Part shown: one piece after another, positions 43,586 through 53,158 of the stretch
Layout of the letters: every line of letters begins with the position of its first letter
Numbering within the stretch: position 1 is the stretch's first letter
DNA from: an uncultured Oscillospiraceae bacterium
Lineage (GTDB): Bacteria; Bacillota; Clostridia; Oscillospirales; Oscillospiraceae
DNA: 64,000 nucleotides
Direction: 5' to 3'
Assembly (NCBI GenBank): GCA_944387095.1
Contig: CALXDP010000003.1
Location: forward strand, 62,001 to 126,000
Program-made: the position numbers and the translations under genes
Notes under the pieces: generated by a model
What the model was told of the DNA's origin: nothing
The model's input: only the letters and a program-made list of their open reading frames with translations
Database searches by the model: none

Positions 43586-43771
43586 ATGCTCAACCAAACC
43601 AACCCCAGTATTCGCTGTACGGTGAACAGCTGCTCCTACCACAAGGATCAGCACTGCACCCTGAATGAGATCCAGGTGGGCTGCACCCAGGGCAATGTGG
43701 GCACCTGCCGGGAGACCGAGTGCGCCTCGTTCCAGCTGGGCGACCACGGCACCAAGTGCGGCTGCGAGTAA
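43586..43771 (+). CDS. DUF1540 cysteine-rich protein
   Basis: A 61-residue protein with the DUF1540 spacing IRCTVNSCSYHKDQHCTLNE ... CTQ ... TCRETECASF, plus a C-terminal CGCE. The cysteines probably bind a metal. Function is unknown; the family is common in spore-forming Clostridia. ATG 43586 follows AAGGAGGG. Confidence 0.88.
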   Translation: MLNQTNPSIRCTVNSCSYHKDQHCTLNEIQVGCTQGNVGTCRETECASFQLGDHGTKCGCE

Positions 43772-43783
43772 ACCGAAACGCGC

Positions 43784-43830
43784 AAGCGGCCCGCCCCGGG
43801 TTCGGGACGGGCCGCTTCTATCATTTTTTC
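43784..43830 (+). terminator. Terminator between DUF1540 and ilvC
   Basis: AAGCGGCCCG/CGGGCCGCTT (43784-43793, 43808-43817) with T6 after a short gap. Confidence 0.75.
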
Positions 43831-44850
43831 TCAGTTGGACGCCGTATCCAGATCCGTGTCTCCGCCCCAAATCATGTTCTTCCGGAGCTCCTCGCCCACG
43901 ATCTCCATTTGGTGCTTCTTCAGCTGCTGGCGCTTGGAGTTGAAGAAGGTGCGGCCGTTCTTATTCTCCGCAATCCATCTGCCGGCAAAGGTGCCGTCCT
44001 GGATGTCGGACAGCACGGCGCGCATGCGCTCCTTGGTCTCCTCGTGTGGGATCACCCGGGGACCGGAGACATACTCGCCGAACTCAGCGGTATCAGAAAT
44101 GGAGTAGTTCATAGCCGCCACGCCGCCCTTGTTGATCAGGTCAATGATGAGCTTCATCTCGTGGATGCACTCAAAGTAGGCGTTCTCCGGCTCATAGCCC
44201 GCCTCCACCAGCACCTCGAAGCCGCAGCGCATCAGGTCCACCACACCGCCGCACAGCACGGTCTGCTCGCCGAACAGGTCAGTCTCGGTCTCGTCGTGGA
44301 AGGTGGTCTCCATCACGCCCGCCCGGGCGCCGCCGATGCCGGCGATATAGGCCAGGGCAATCTGATAGGCACGGCCAGTGGCGTCCTGCTCTACGGCCAC
44401 CAGGCAGGGCACGCCCTTGCCCGCCGCATAGGTGGAGCGTACCGTGTGGCCCGGCCCCTTGGGGGCGGCCATGAACACATCCACCCCGGCGGGGGGGACG
44501 ATCTGCTGGTAGCGGATGTTGAAGCCGTGGGCAAAGGCCAGGGCCTTGCCCTCGGTCATATAGGGGGCGATGTCCTTTTGATAGACCTCTGCCTGCACCT
44601 CGTCGTTGATGAGAAGCATAACGATATCCGCCCACTGGGCGGCCTGGGGGATGCTCCTGACCGTCAGGCCGGCGGCCTCCGCCCTGGCCCAGCTCTTGGA
44701 ACCCTCCCGCAGGCCCACGCACACGTCGCAGCCAGAATCCTTCAGGTTCAGGGCGTGGGCATGGCCCTGGGAGCCGTAGCCGATGATGGCGATCTTCTTG
44801 CCGTCCAGGTAGCTCAGGTCACAGTCCTTCTCGTAGTACATCTTTGCCAT
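43831..44850 (-). CDS. ilvC: Ketol-acid reductoisomerase
   Basis: NADPH-dependent isomeroreduction in valine and isoleucine synthesis. 339 residues (class I). The Rossmann loop is [19 protein letters not shown], and the cofactor loop [10 protein letters not shown] has Arg and Ser residues expected for [23 protein letters not shown] and [14 protein letters not shown] carry catalytic acidic residues. ATG 44850 is 9 bases after AAGGAG. It is third gene of the T-box-controlled ilvBNC operon. Confidence 0.96.
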   Translation of the reverse strand: MAKMYYEKDCDLSYLDGKKIAIIGYGSQGHAHALNLKDSGCDVCVGLREGSKSWARAEAAGLTVRSIPQAAQWADIVMLLINDEVQAEVYQKDIAPYMTEGKALAFAHGFNIRYQQIVPPAGVDVFMAAPKGPGHTVRSTYAAGKGVPCLVAVEQDATGRAYQIALAYIAGIGGARAGVMETTFHDETETDLFGEQTVLCGGVVDLMRCGFEVLVEAGYEPENAYFECIHEMKLIIDLINKGGVAAMNYSISDTAEFGEYVSGPRVIPHEETKERMRAVLSDIQDGTFAGRWIAENKNGRTFFNSKRQQLKKHQMEIVGEELRKNMIWGGDTDLDTASN

Positions 44851-44904
44851 AATCATACACTCCTTATCAAAATAAGAATCTATATCCAGAGTCTCGTTTG
44901 CTTC

Positions 44905-45468
44905 TTACAAGACATTCTTGCCCAGCTCAAACTCATCCGTCTCCTTGTTGTCCGCGTTGTCACTGATGGTGGCCCGGCCACGCTCCAGAGCCACCATGCC
45001 GGTGCGCACCAGCTCCAGAATGCCAAACTCGTCCAGCAGCCGCTCCAGCGCGTCATCCTTGGACTCCTCCCCAATGATGGCCAGGGTCAGGGTGGTGGTG
45101 GACACGTCGATGATGGAGGCCCGGAAGATGTTGGCGATCTGGATCACCTCGTTGCGCACCTCCCGGCTCTCCGCCTTCACCTTGATGAGAACCAGCTCCC
45201 GGCGAATGGACGAGTCCGGCGGCAGCAACCGCACGGAGTAGACCGAGTACTGCTTGCGTAGCTGGTTGGTGATCTGCTCAATCTGCTGGTCGTCGCACAG
45301 TACTTCAATGGTGATGCGGGACACCCCTGGATCGTCGGTAGTGCCCACAGCCAGGGACTCGATGTTATATCCCTTCCGGGAGAACAGGCGGGATACCTGG
45401 CTGAGCACGCCGGCGGCGTTTTCCACCAGGACGGACAGGGTATGTCGCTTGTGATTGGCGGTATTCAT
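44905..45468 (-). CDS. ilvN: Acetolactate synthase small subunit
   Basis: A 187-residue regulatory subunit. The N-terminal ACT domain (HTLSVLVENAAGVLSQVSRLFSRKGYNIESL written in parts: HTLSVLVENAAGVL, then FSRKGYNIESLAVG) binds valine for feedback inhibition, and a C-terminal domain stimulates the large subunit. The length is at the upper end for the family, with a 20-residue acidic tail. It lies 15 bases after ilvB. Confidence 0.95.
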   Translation of the reverse strand: MNTANHKRHTLSVLVENAAGVLSQVSRLFSRKGYNIESLAVGTTDDPGVSRITIEVLCDDQQIEQITNQLRKQYSVYSVRLLPPDSSIRRELVLIKVKAESREVRNEVIQIANIFRASIIDVSTTTLTLAIIGEESKDDALERLLDEFGILELVRTGMVALERGRATISDNADNKETDEFELGKNVL

Positions 45469-45483
45469 ACGCAGTTTCCCTCC

Positions 45484-47193
45484 TTAATCCAGCAGGAAAT
45501 CGGTGACGGGGGTGCCGCCGTTCACCATGGGATGGACCATGGCGTCCATGTCAATGGCGCAATCGATGACGCATCCGGTGCCCAGGGCCAGGGCCTGGCG
45601 GAAGGCGTCGGCGAACTCCGCCTGGTTTTTGGCTCGGAAGCCATGGAGGCCATAGGCCTCCGCCAGCTTGACGAAATCCGGCCCCCGATCCAGATCCGTC
45701 TGGGAAAAACGCTTATGATAGATCAGGTTCTGCCACTGGCGGACCATGCCTAGGGTACGGTTGTCAAAGATGACGGTGATCACCGGGATGTGATAGTGCT
45801 CCAAGGTGGACAGCTCATGGCAGTTCATACGGAAGCAGCCGTCCCCGGTACAGTGGACCACCACCTTGTCCGGATTGCCCACCTTGGCCCCCATGGCCGC
45901 TCCCAGGCCGAAGCCCATGGTGCCGAAGCCTCCGCTGGTGAGTAGCTGGCCTGGGTGGGAAAAGTGGTAGTACTGGCAGGACCACATCTGGTGCTGGCCC
46001 ACGTCGGTGGCGATGATGGCGTCCCCGCCAGTAAGCTCCTGGATGGTCTCCAGAATCTCATGGGGATGGAGGCTGCCGTCCTTCTTCAACGGCACCTCTT
46101 TGCGGGAGAACACATGATCCTTCCACTCCGAGTAGTCATGCTGAGGCAGATTTTCGTTGAGCAGCTCCAGTACCCGCCGGGCATCTCCGATGATATGGTG
46201 GTAGGTGCGCACGTTCTTGTCGATCTCTGCCCGGTCGATGTCAATGTGGACGATCTTCGCCTTTCTGGCGAAAGTGGACGGAGAGGTGGCCACCCGGTCG
46301 GAGAAGCGGCAGCCGATGGCGATGAGCAGATCGCACTCATAGGTGGCCATATTGGAGGCGTGGGAGCCGTGCATGCCCACCATACCGGTAAACAGGGGGT
46401 GATCCCCCGGACATGCGCCGCCCCCCATGATGGTGGAGGCTACCGGGGCGTCCAGGGTCTCCATAAACCGGCGAAACTCTGGCACCGCCCCTTTGGAGCG
46501 GATCACGCCGCCTCCCACCAGTACCAGGGGACGTTTGGACTGCTCAATCAGCTCCAGCAGCTTGTCAATATCGTTCTGGTCGGGCTCCGGAGTCTTCAGA
46601 TCCCGGCCCGCCCGGCGCAGCATATTGGCCAGGCGGCCGTGGTTGGGGTGCTCAGATACGGGCATGTACGCATAGTCCGCTTCCGCGGCAGTGACATTTT
46701 TGGCGATGTCGATGAGCACCGGCCCAGGCCGGCCGGAGCGGGCGATGGCAAAGGCCTCCCGAATCACGTCGGCCAGCTGGTTGACGTCCTTCACCAGATA
46801 ATTGCACTTGGTAATGGGCATGGTGATGCCCGTGATGTCCACCTCCTGGAAGGAGTCCTTGCCAATGAGGTTTTCCGACACGTTGCAGGTGATCAGCACC
46901 ACCGGGGAAGAGTCGTAGTAGGCCGTAGCAATGCCGGTGACCAGGTTGGTGGCCCCGGGCCCAGAAGTGGCAAAGCACACCCCCACCTTCCCGGTGGAGC
47001 GGGCATAGCCGTCGGCAGCGTGGGACGCCCCCTGCTCGTGGCTGGTCAGATAATGGTGGATCTTCTCCTTGTAGCCGTGAAGCTCAAACTCATCATAAAT
47101 GTTCAGAATGGTGCCTCCGGGGTAGCCGAACACCGTGTCCACTCCCTGCTCCAGCAGGCACTCCATCACGATCTGGGATCCTTTCATTCGCAT
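45484..47193 (-). CDS. ilvB: Acetolactate synthase large subunit
   Basis: A ThDP enzyme (569 residues) making acetolactate or acetohydroxybutyrate. The catalytic Glu lies in YLTSHEQGASHAADGYAR; ATSGPGATNLVTG and FQEVDITGITMPITK follow, and the ThDP/Mg motif is GDGCFRMNCHELSTLEHYHI. Of two nearby ATGs (47193, 47187) I take the first; GGAGG lies about 11 bases away. A T-box leader precedes it. Confidence 0.96.
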   Translation of the reverse strand: MRMKGSQIVMECLLEQGVDTVFGYPGGTILNIYDEFELHGYKEKIHHYLTSHEQGASHAADGYARSTGKVGVCFATSGPGATNLVTGIATAYYDSSPVVLITCNVSENLIGKDSFQEVDITGITMPITKCNYLVKDVNQLADVIREAFAIARSGRPGPVLIDIAKNVTAAEADYAYMPVSEHPNHGRLANMLRRAGRDLKTPEPDQNDIDKLLELIEQSKRPLVLVGGGVIRSKGAVPEFRRFMETLDAPVASTIMGGGACPGDHPLFTGMVGMHGSHASNMATYECDLLIAIGCRFSDRVATSPSTFARKAKIVHIDIDRAEIDKNVRTYHHIIGDARRVLELLNENLPQHDYSEWKDHVFSRKEVPLKKDGSLHPHEILETIQELTGGDAIIATDVGQHQMWSCQYYHFSHPGQLLTSGGFGTMGFGLGAAMGAKVGNPDKVVVHCTGDGCFRMNCHELSTLEHYHIPVITVIFDNRTLGMVRQWQNLIYHKRFSQTDLDRGPDFVKLAEAYGLHGFRAKNQAEFADAFRQALALGTGCVIDCAIDMDAMVHPMVNGGTPVTDFLLD

Positions 47194-47214
47194 TGGGGCT
47201 TCTCCCTCCTTTAA

Positions 47215-47494
47215 AATTTCTCCCCGTTGGGGTATAAGAAAAGGCATGGCCTGCGTCCACAATAGGACGAAGCCATGCTCCGCGGTACCACCTAATTTCC
47301 CTCAGCATTGAGAGCCCTCTGCCCGGTAACGGCGGGAGCCCGGCCCCGCCTACTGGATCTCTCGTTCAGCCGGGCTGCTCACAGGGGAGGTTCGCCCGCC
47401 CCGCTCACGAAGGCTCACACCAACCGCCTTCTCTCTGGGCTTGCGCCGGGGGGGCTACTGACCTGGTCGTTGCATTTGGTTGCTTTACACTGTT
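47215..47494 (-). ncRNA. T-box leader of ilvBNC, probable Leu specifier
   Basis: The minus strand carries the T-box sequence AGGTGGTACCGCGG (47293-47280), the stem I motifs (AGTAG, AGAGAG, GGTTGGTGTGAGCC) and a downstream terminator (stem 47278-47265 with 47258-47244, then CTTTTCTT). By position, in the GAAC-CTC-...-GTGAGC context before the end of stem I, the specifier is CTC (47389-47387), a leucine codon. Uncharged tRNA-Leu should pair and favour the antiterminator, switching on branched-chain synthesis. Confidence 0.9.
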
Positions 47495-47500
47495 GAAGTT

Positions 47501-47529
47501 ATGATACCCTCTTCCGCCCCCTTTGTCAA
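47501..47529 (-). promoter_or_regulatory. ilvBNC promoter
   Basis: TTGACA (47529-47524) and TATCAT (47506-47501), 17-base spacer. Confidence 0.85.
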
Positions 47530-47692
47530 TGCGGAAACTTAGCCCCGGACAAATTTTATCACACTTGCCAAAGAATCCACCGCTTCGGGCGGCGCTTTGG
47601 CGTGAAAAGCACGGAATCCGCCCCTTGTTCAAGGGGCGCCCGTCCCTTTGCCCCCGGTATTGGCGCCCTGCCCCCGCACTTTAACTTCCCAA
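47530..47692. other. Region between the ilvB and ilvD promoters
   Basis: No gene. It contains two hairpins: GCCAAAG...CTTTGGC with an inner CCGCTTCGGGCGG (about 47566-47601), and GCCCCTTGTTCAAGGGGC (about 47620-47637). Confidence 0.45.
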
Positions 47693-47722
47693 TTGTATTT
47701 CCCTGCCCCTTTGTGCTATAAT
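47693..47722 (+). promoter_or_regulatory. ilvD promoter
   Basis: TTGTAT 47693-47698 and TATAAT 47717-47722, 18-base spacer, with TGC before the -10. Confidence 0.75.
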
Positions 47723-47766
47723 GGCTCTAACGCTTTACCACATAAAATCGTAAAGGAGTCCTTCCC

Positions 47767-49428
47767 ATGCGTTCTGACGTTGCGAAAAAAGGCATCCCTG
47801 CCGCCCCCAACCGCTCTTTGTTCTACGCCCTGGGCTACACCAGGGAGGAACTGGAGCGGCCCCTGATCGGCGTGGTGTGCTCCTACAATGAAATCGTCCC
47901 CGGCCATATGAACCTGGACAAGATCGCCGAAGCCGTCAAGGCGGGCGTGCGGGCCGCCGGCGGCACTCCCATTGAGTTTCCCGCCATCGCCGTGTGCGAC
48001 GGCATCGCCATGGGCCACATCGGCATGAAGTATTCCCTGGTCACCCGGGATCTGATTGCCGATTCCACCGAGGCTGTGGCCATGGCCCACCAGTTTGACG
48101 GGCTGGTGATGATCCCCAACTGCGACAAAAACGTCCCCGGCCTGCTGATGGCCGCCGCCCGGGTGAACATTCCCACCATCTTTTGCTCCGGCGGCCCCAT
48201 GCTGGCCGGCCGGCTGGAAAACGGCCGGCGCACCTGCCTGAGCCATATGTTTGAGGCAGTGGGCGCCTACTACGCCGGCAAGCTGGATGAGGCGGGGATG
48301 GAGGAGTATGAGGACTGCGCCTGCCCCACCTGCGGCTCCTGCTCGGGTATGTACACCGCCAACTCCATGAATTGCCTCACCGAAGCCATGGGCATGGGCC
48401 TGCGGGGCAACGGCACAATTCCCGCGGTATGGTCCGCCCGGCTGCGCCTGGCCAAACACGCGGGCATGCAGATCATGGCGCTGGTGGAGAAGAATATCCG
48501 GCCCCGGGATATCATGACCGAGGCGGCCTTCCGCAACGCGGAGACGGTGGACATGGCCCTGGGCTGCTCCACCAACACCATGCTCCACCTGCCCGCCATT
48601 GCCCACGAGTGCGGCATTGAACTGGATCTGGATCAGTCTAACGCCATCTCCGCCCGCACTCCAAACCTGTGCCACCTGGCTCCCGCCGGGGAGACCTACA
48701 TGGAAGATCTGGAGGCCGCCGGGGGAGTGTACGCGGTGATGGCGGAGCTGGACAAAAAGGGCCTGCTGGATACCTCCGTCATGACGGTCACCGGCAAGCC
48801 CCTGGCGGAAAACCTGGCCGGCGTGGTCAACCGGGATCCGGAGACCATCCGTCCCATCGACCACCCCTTCTCCCCTGACGGAGGCATCGCCGTGCTCAAG
48901 GGCAACCTGGCTCCCGAGGGTTGCGTGGTCAAGCGCTCCGCCGTGGCCCCCGAGATGATGGCCCACCAGGGCCCCGCCCGGGTGTTCGACTCCGAGGAGG
49001 ACGCCATCGCCGCCATCTACGCCGGCAAAATCGCCGCCGGGGACGTGGTGGTCATCCGCTATGAGGGCCCCAAGGGCGGCCCGGGTATGCGGGAAATGCT
49101 CAACCCCACCTCCGCCATCGTGGGCATGGGGTTGGGAGAGTCGGTGGCACTTATCACCGACGGGCGCTTCTCCGGCGCCACCCGGGGAGCGGCCATCGGC
49201 CATGTCTGCCCCGAGGCCGCCCAGGGCGGCCCCATCGCCCTGGTGGAGGACGGGGACCTCATCTCCATCGACATTCCCTCCAATACCATCACCCTGGAGG
49301 TGGACGAGGCCACCCTGCGCGCCCGGCGGGCCTCCTGGACCTGCCCCGAGCCCAAGGTCAAGACCGGCTACCTGGCCCGGTACGCGAAAATGGTCACCTC
49401 CGCCGCGAGAGGCGCGGTGCTGGAGTAA
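47767..49428 (+). CDS. ilvD: Dihydroxy-acid dehydratase
   Basis: An Fe-S dehydratase (553 residues) forming 2-oxoisovalerate and 2-oxo-3-methylvalerate. Cluster ligands are seen as Cys119 in CDKNVPG and Cys192 in [20 protein letters not shown] and [13 protein letters not shown] (substrate loop with the catalytic Ser region) follow, with [20 protein letters not shown] near the end. ATG 47767 follows AAAGGAG. It is transcribed away from ilvBNC and has no T-box of its own. Confidence 0.96.
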   Translation: MRSDVAKKGIPAAPNRSLFYALGYTREELERPLIGVVCSYNEIVPGHMNLDKIAEAVKAGVRAAGGTPIEFPAIAVCDGIAMGHIGMKYSLVTRDLIADSTEAVAMAHQFDGLVMIPNCDKNVPGLLMAAARVNIPTIFCSGGPMLAGRLENGRRTCLSHMFEAVGAYYAGKLDEAGMEEYEDCACPTCGSCSGMYTANSMNCLTEAMGMGLRGNGTIPAVWSARLRLAKHAGMQIMALVEKNIRPRDIMTEAAFRNAETVDMALGCSTNTMLHLPAIAHECGIELDLDQSNAISARTPNLCHLAPAGETYMEDLEAAGGVYAVMAELDKKGLLDTSVMTVTGKPLAENLAGVVNRDPETIRPIDHPFSPDGGIAVLKGNLAPEGCVVKRSAVAPEMMAHQGPARVFDSEEDAIAAIYAGKIAAGDVVVIRYEGPKGGPGMREMLNPTSAIVGMGLGESVALITDGRFSGATRGAAIGHVCPEAAQGGPIALVEDGDLISIDIPSNTITLEVDEATLRARRASWTCPEPKVKTGYLARYAKMVTSAARGAVLE

Positions 49429-49440
49429 GGCAGTCCAAAC

Positions 49441-49482
49441 AACATGGCAGGAGCGCCGCGGCCGCGGCGCTCCTGCCATGTT
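49441..49482. terminator. Perfect 42-bp palindrome between ilvD and degV
   Basis: Arms AACATGGCAGGAGCGCCGCG and complement meet with almost no loop. It is followed by TTCC, a weak U tract. Convergent genes on both sides suggest a bidirectional terminator. Confidence 0.7.
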
Positions 49483-49498
49483 CCTTTCCGTTGGGCGC

Positions 49499-50365
49499 TC
49501 ACACCCGCACCGCGCCCACACCCAAGGCCCCCGGCCCGGTGTGGCAGGCGATGGACAGGGTGAGGGGTTCCCCCTCAATACGCTCCATCTCGGGGAAGGC
49601 GGCGTGGATCTCCGCCCGCCACTCCTCCCGAAGGGCGTCGGGCACCTGGCTGCACGCCATTTTTACCGCCAGATGGCCACTGTCCCACAGGGTCTTCAGC
49701 CGCCCCTGGATATCCTCCCGCACCTTCTGGAGCATGAGCTTCCGGGCCGCCCGCATTCCACGGACCTTGCCCACGGGGGTGAGCTTCTCCCCCCGGATCT
49801 CCAGCACTGGCTTGATGTTCAGCATGGTGCCCGCCATGGCCTCCACCCCGGTGACCCGGCCGCCCTTGCGCAGATACTTCAAGGTGTCCACCGAGATATA
49901 GATGCAGGCGTCATCCCCCTGCTCCTCCAGGGCCTGGCGAATCTGGGCGGCATCCATGCCTGCCCGGACCATAGCCAGGGCATCCAGGACGGAACAGTGC
50001 TGGGTCACCGAGATGCGGCGGTTGTCCGCCACCTGCACCCGGCCGTCAAAATTCTCCGCAAGCATCTGGGCTGTGGTGCACGAGGCACTTAAGCCCGCGG
50101 ACATGGGGATATAGACCAGCTCGTCATGATCCTCCAGCACCCGGTTCCAAACGGCGATGACGTCCCCCGGCGCCGGCTGGGAGGTGGCCAGATCCGCTCC
50201 GGCCAGCTGTCTTTGATAGAACTCTTCCTGGGTCAGATCCACCCCTTCATAGTAGATCTTCCCATCGATGAGGACCGGCATAGGTACCACAGCCACGCCC
50301 AGCCGCCGGCCCTCCTCCACAGTGATCCCGCTGTTGCTGTCGGTCACAACGGCCACCCTTGGCAT
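49499..50365 (-). CDS. DegV family fatty-acid-binding protein
   Basis: A 288-residue protein: VAVVTDSNSGITVEEG, PMPVLIDGKIYYEGVD, DLATSQPAPGDV, PMSAGLSASCTTAQ and YLRKGGRVTG are family motifs. DegV/FakB-type proteins present fatty acids to the FakA kinase for phospholipid synthesis; whether this one does is unproven. TSQP with Ser in the fatty-acid head-group loop is present. No fakA is adjacent. Confidence 0.9.
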   Translation of the reverse strand: MPRVAVVTDSNSGITVEEGRRLGVAVVPMPVLIDGKIYYEGVDLTQEEFYQRQLAGADLATSQPAPGDVIAVWNRVLEDHDELVYIPMSAGLSASCTTAQMLAENFDGRVQVADNRRISVTQHCSVLDALAMVRAGMDAAQIRQALEEQGDDACIYISVDTLKYLRKGGRVTGVEAMAGTMLNIKPVLEIRGEKLTPVGKVRGMRAARKLMLQKVREDIQGRLKTLWDSGHLAVKMACSQVPDALREEWRAEIHAAFPEMERIEGEPLTLSIACHTGPGALGVGAVRV

Positions 50366-50440
50366 CTGTCGAATTGCTCCTCTCCACGTCTGCGTCCTCC
50401 GGCCCCGGGCCGCAGGGCGCGCATCCTGTTCTCTTCCGCG

Positions 50441-51214
50441 CTACCCGTCGTTCTCCCGGTCCCGCTGGATGAGCAGCTTGACCGCCTCGATCCCGGCCCG
50501 GATCGCGGAATCCGTATCCTCATCCCGGATCTGATCCAGCCCCGCGGCGTTGCGCTCCTGGTTCCAAATCACATGGAAGATGGATCCGCACCGCACCCCC
50601 CGGGCCGCCGCCACGGTGAACAGAGCGGCGGACTCCATCTCGGAGGCCAGCACGCCCAGCCGCTTCCATGCCTCCCATTTGTGCAGCAGCTCATAGGAAA
50701 CCGGCATGCGCTCCGGGGCGTGCTGGCCGTAAAAGGAGTCCTTACACTGCACCACTCCGGCGTGCCAGCTGCGTCCAGAGGCCCGGGCGGCGTCCACCAG
50801 GGCGGTGAGCACCGCGAAGTCCGCCACCGCAGGAAACTCAATCGGCGCATACTCTCGGCTGGTGCCCTCCATGCGTACCGCACCGGTGGCGATGACCAGG
50901 TCCCCGCTCTTCACGTCCAGCTTGATGCCCCCGCAGGTGCCCACCCGGACGAAGGTATCCGCCCCGATGTTGGCCAGCTCCTCCATGGCGATGGAGGCGG
51001 AGGAGCCGCCGATGCCGGTGGACACTACGCTCACCTTCTCCCCCAGCAGGGTGCCGGTGTAGGTCACGAACTCCCGATTGGTGGCCACATGAACCGGGTT
51101 GTCAAAATACTTGGCGATCTTTTCGCTGCGCCCCGGATCCCCGGGCAGCAGGCAGTACCGTCCCACGTCGCCAGCCTTGCAGTCAAGGTGGAACTGCCGC
51201 TCCTGCTCGATCAT
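50441..51214 (-). CDS. udp: Uridine phosphorylase-type nucleoside phosphorylase
   Basis: Cleaves uridine (or a related nucleoside) with phosphate. 257 residues. [14 protein letters not shown] (phosphate site), [28 protein letters not shown] and the ribose-binding [16 protein letters not shown] are visible. ATG 51214 is preferred over GTG 51223 because AAGGGTG lies 6-8 bases ahead. It has its own promoter. Confidence 0.92.
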   Translation of the reverse strand: MIEQERQFHLDCKAGDVGRYCLLPGDPGRSEKIAKYFDNPVHVATNREFVTYTGTLLGEKVSVVSTGIGGSSASIAMEELANIGADTFVRVGTCGGIKLDVKSGDLVIATGAVRMEGTSREYAPIEFPAVADFAVLTALVDAARASGRSWHAGVVQCKDSFYGQHAPERMPVSYELLHKWEAWKRLGVLASEMESAALFTVAAARGVRCGSIFHVIWNQERNAAGLDQIRDEDTDSAIRAGIEAVKLLIQRDRENDG

Positions 51215-51252
51215 TGGTTTCACCCTTTCTGTGATGGATTATCATGTGTGCC

Positions 51253-51281
51253 ATTATACTGTTTTTCCCCTGGAAAAGCAA
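51253..51281 (-). promoter_or_regulatory. udp promoter
   Basis: TTGCTT (51281-51276) and TATAAT (51258-51253), 17-base spacer. Confidence 0.7.
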
Positions 51282-51308
51282 GCCATATACATGTTTGGGC
51301 GCAAAATA

Positions 51309-52049
51309 TCAGCCTACCTGAATGCCTCCCAGAACCGTTCCGATGGAATCATGGATCACCAGATCTGCCCGGCCGTCATAGGGGGTGGCGTCCCGGTTGA
51401 TGAGTACCAGCTTGTCCCCCTGGTAGAACCGCAGCAGCCCCGCCGCCGGGTATACCGTCAGAGAGGTCCCCCCCACCAGAAGCACGTCTGCCCGGCTGAT
51501 GGCCAGCACCGCGGCCTCCACCGTCTCCTGATCCAGCCCCTCCTCGTAGAGCACCACATCGGGCTTGACCACACCGCCGCACACGGAGCACCGGGGCACC
51601 CCCTCTGATTGGGCGATGAAGTCCTCATCATAGAACTGATGGCAGTCCATGCAGTAGTTCCGGGCGGTGGCGCCATGAAGCTCATACACCGTCCGGCTGC
51701 CTGCCTTCTGATGCAGGCCGTCGATATTCTGGGTGACCACCGCCATGAGCTTCCCCGCCCGCTCCAGCTGGGCCAGTTTCTGTTGGGCCGCGTTGGGCCG
51801 GGCCTGAGGACAGAGCATTTTTGCCCGGTAGAAGCGGTAGAACGCCTCCGGTTTCTCCATAAAAAAGCTGTGGCTGAGGATGGTCTCCGGAGGATAGTCA
51901 TAGTGCTGGTGGTACAGACCATCCACGCTGCGGAAATCCGGGATGCCCGATTCCGTACTACAACCGGCACCAGTGAATGCCACAATATTCTTGCTTTCTG
52001 AAATCCACTCTTGTAACTGCCGAATTTTATCGGCACTTTGTTCTGACAT
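51309..52049 (-). CDS. cobB: Sirtuin NAD-dependent protein deacylase
   Basis: A 246-residue class U/M-like bacterial sirtuin. NAD-binding GAGCSTESGIPDFRS, TQNIDGLH with the catalytic His in YELHGATARNYC, a zinc site of two Cys pairs (CMDCHQFY and CSVCGG), and GTSLTVYPAAGLL are present. ATG 52049 follows GGAGG. Directly upstream is a truncated second sirtuin start. Confidence 0.94.
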   Translation of the reverse strand: MSEQSADKIRQLQEWISESKNIVAFTGAGCSTESGIPDFRSVDGLYHQHYDYPPETILSHSFFMEKPEAFYRFYRAKMLCPQARPNAAQQKLAQLERAGKLMAVVTQNIDGLHQKAGSRTVYELHGATARNYCMDCHQFYDEDFIAQSEGVPRCSVCGGVVKPDVVLYEEGLDQETVEAAVLAISRADVLLVGGTSLTVYPAAGLLRFYQGDKLVLINRDATPYDGRADLVIHDSIGTVLGGIQVG

Positions 52050-52063
52050 TATGTTTTCCCCTC

Positions 52064-52180
52064 CTACTGCTCAAAAGTCAGGACTAAGTACCCTCTCTCA
52101 GTGCTCACTCCCGCACCGCCGAAAAACACAATCTTGTTGCTGCCGTCAATCCATTCCTGAAGCTGCTGCTGTTGGGTCAT
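52064..52180 (-). pseudogene. Truncated second sirtuin (N-terminal fragment)
   Basis: 38 codons, MTQQQQLQEWIDGSNKIVFF then GGAGVSTE, align with the intact sirtuin (LQEWISESKNIVAFTGAGCSTE) and include the NAD-loop start. After STE the similarity stops and the frame ends in RGYLVLTFEQ. Its ATG overlaps the Nudix stop (ATGA), so it is still translated. It looks like the scar of a tandem sirtuin pair collapsed by deletion. Confidence 0.8.
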
Positions 52181-52674
52181 GGCCTTTCCTCCTCTCCTGT
52201 GGGCAGGGGCTGCCCATCCAGCACGGCCCGCACCAGCCGTCCGCCGGCATACTCCAGGGTGAGCAGAAAGGCAGGATGCTCCCGGGCCAGCAGATCCAGG
52301 AAGATCTTGTCCCCCTCCCAGATGGGCAGCTGGGCCACCTGGTCCTTGCCCACCCATTTCAGCTCCCCTTCCGCGCAGTCTCGGGCCAGTTCTCCTTCCC
52401 AGCCGTTGGCGGTAAAGAGGTACATGTACTCCCCCTCCCAGCCGCCGTCGGTGAGGAAGGTCACCACGCCGCGGAAGCGGTAGCTGGTGAGGGTCAGTCC
52501 GGTCTCCTCCTCCACCTCCCGGAGCAGGCACTCTTCGGGGCTTTCCCCATCCTCAAACTTACCGCCCACGCCAATCCATTTGTCCTGGTTGACGTCCCGC
52601 TTCTTTTTCACCCGGTGGAGCATCAGGTATTCTCCCCGGTCATTTTCCAGATAGCACAAGGTGCTGTTGAACAC
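52177..52674 (-). CDS. Nudix hydrolase, 8-oxo-dGTPase-like
   Basis: A 165-residue protein with an intact Nudix box, GGKFEDGESPEECLLREVEE followed by ETGL (G-x5-E-x7-R-E-U-x-E-E-x-G-U). The N-terminus LCYLENDRGEYLMLHRVKK and KDVNQDKW-like segment (RDVNQDKWIGVG) match MutT-like 8-oxo-dGTP diphosphatases. I place the start at GTG 52674, 8 bases after GGAGG; a frame extended to 52767 adds a low-complexity N-terminus without homology. Confidence 0.88.
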   Translation of the reverse strand: MFNSTLCYLENDRGEYLMLHRVKKKRDVNQDKWIGVGGKFEDGESPEECLLREVEEETGLTLTSYRFRGVVTFLTDGGWEGEYMYLFTANGWEGELARDCAEGELKWVGKDQVAQLPIWEGDKIFLDLLAREHPAFLLTLEYAGGRLVRAVLDGQPLPTGEEERP

Positions 52675-52789
52675 CGCGCAGACCTCCTTCCCCGGCTGCG
52701 CCCACCGGCGCAGCCGGGCAAAATGGCAAATGGCCGCCGCACACTGCCGGCGGCGGCCAATCTCCATACAGTTTCTCCGTGTTCCAGTC

Positions 52790-53134
52790 TCAGAAAGGCA
52801 GGTTCAGCCCCCCGGTGAGGCGGGACATCTGGCTAGCGGCATCCTCCGTGGCCTTGCGCATGGCCTCGTTCACCGCCGCCACGATGAGATCCTGAAGCAT
52901 CTCCACATCGTCAGGGTCCACCGCCTCGGGGTCAATGGTCACCTGGGTCAGCTCCTTCTTGCCGGACACCACTGCGGATACCACGCCGCCGCCCGCGCTG
53001 GCCTCATAGTTCTTGCCCTCCAGCTCCTCCTGGGCCTTCATCATGTCCTGCTGCATCTTCTGGGCCTGTCGGATCATGTTGCCCATGTTGCCGCCCATGC
53101 CGCCCATACCACGGCTGTTAAATCCTTTCGCCAT
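52790..53134 (-). CDS. YbaB/EbfC nucleoid-associated protein
   Basis: A 114-residue DNA-binding dimer. A Gly/Met-rich N-terminus ([20 protein letters not shown]) is followed by the family core [21 protein letters not shown] and [20 protein letters not shown]. It follows dnaX by 24 bases, the classical dnaX-ybaB order (recR absent). Confidence 0.94.
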   Translation of the reverse strand: MAKGFNSRGMGGMGGNMGNMIRQAQKMQQDMMKAQEELEGKNYEASAGGGVVSAVVSGKKELTQVTIDPEAVDPDDVEMLQDLIVAAVNEAMRKATEDAASQMSRLTGGLNLPF

Positions 53135-53158
53135 AGCGCTTCCCTCCTGTTTCCATGG

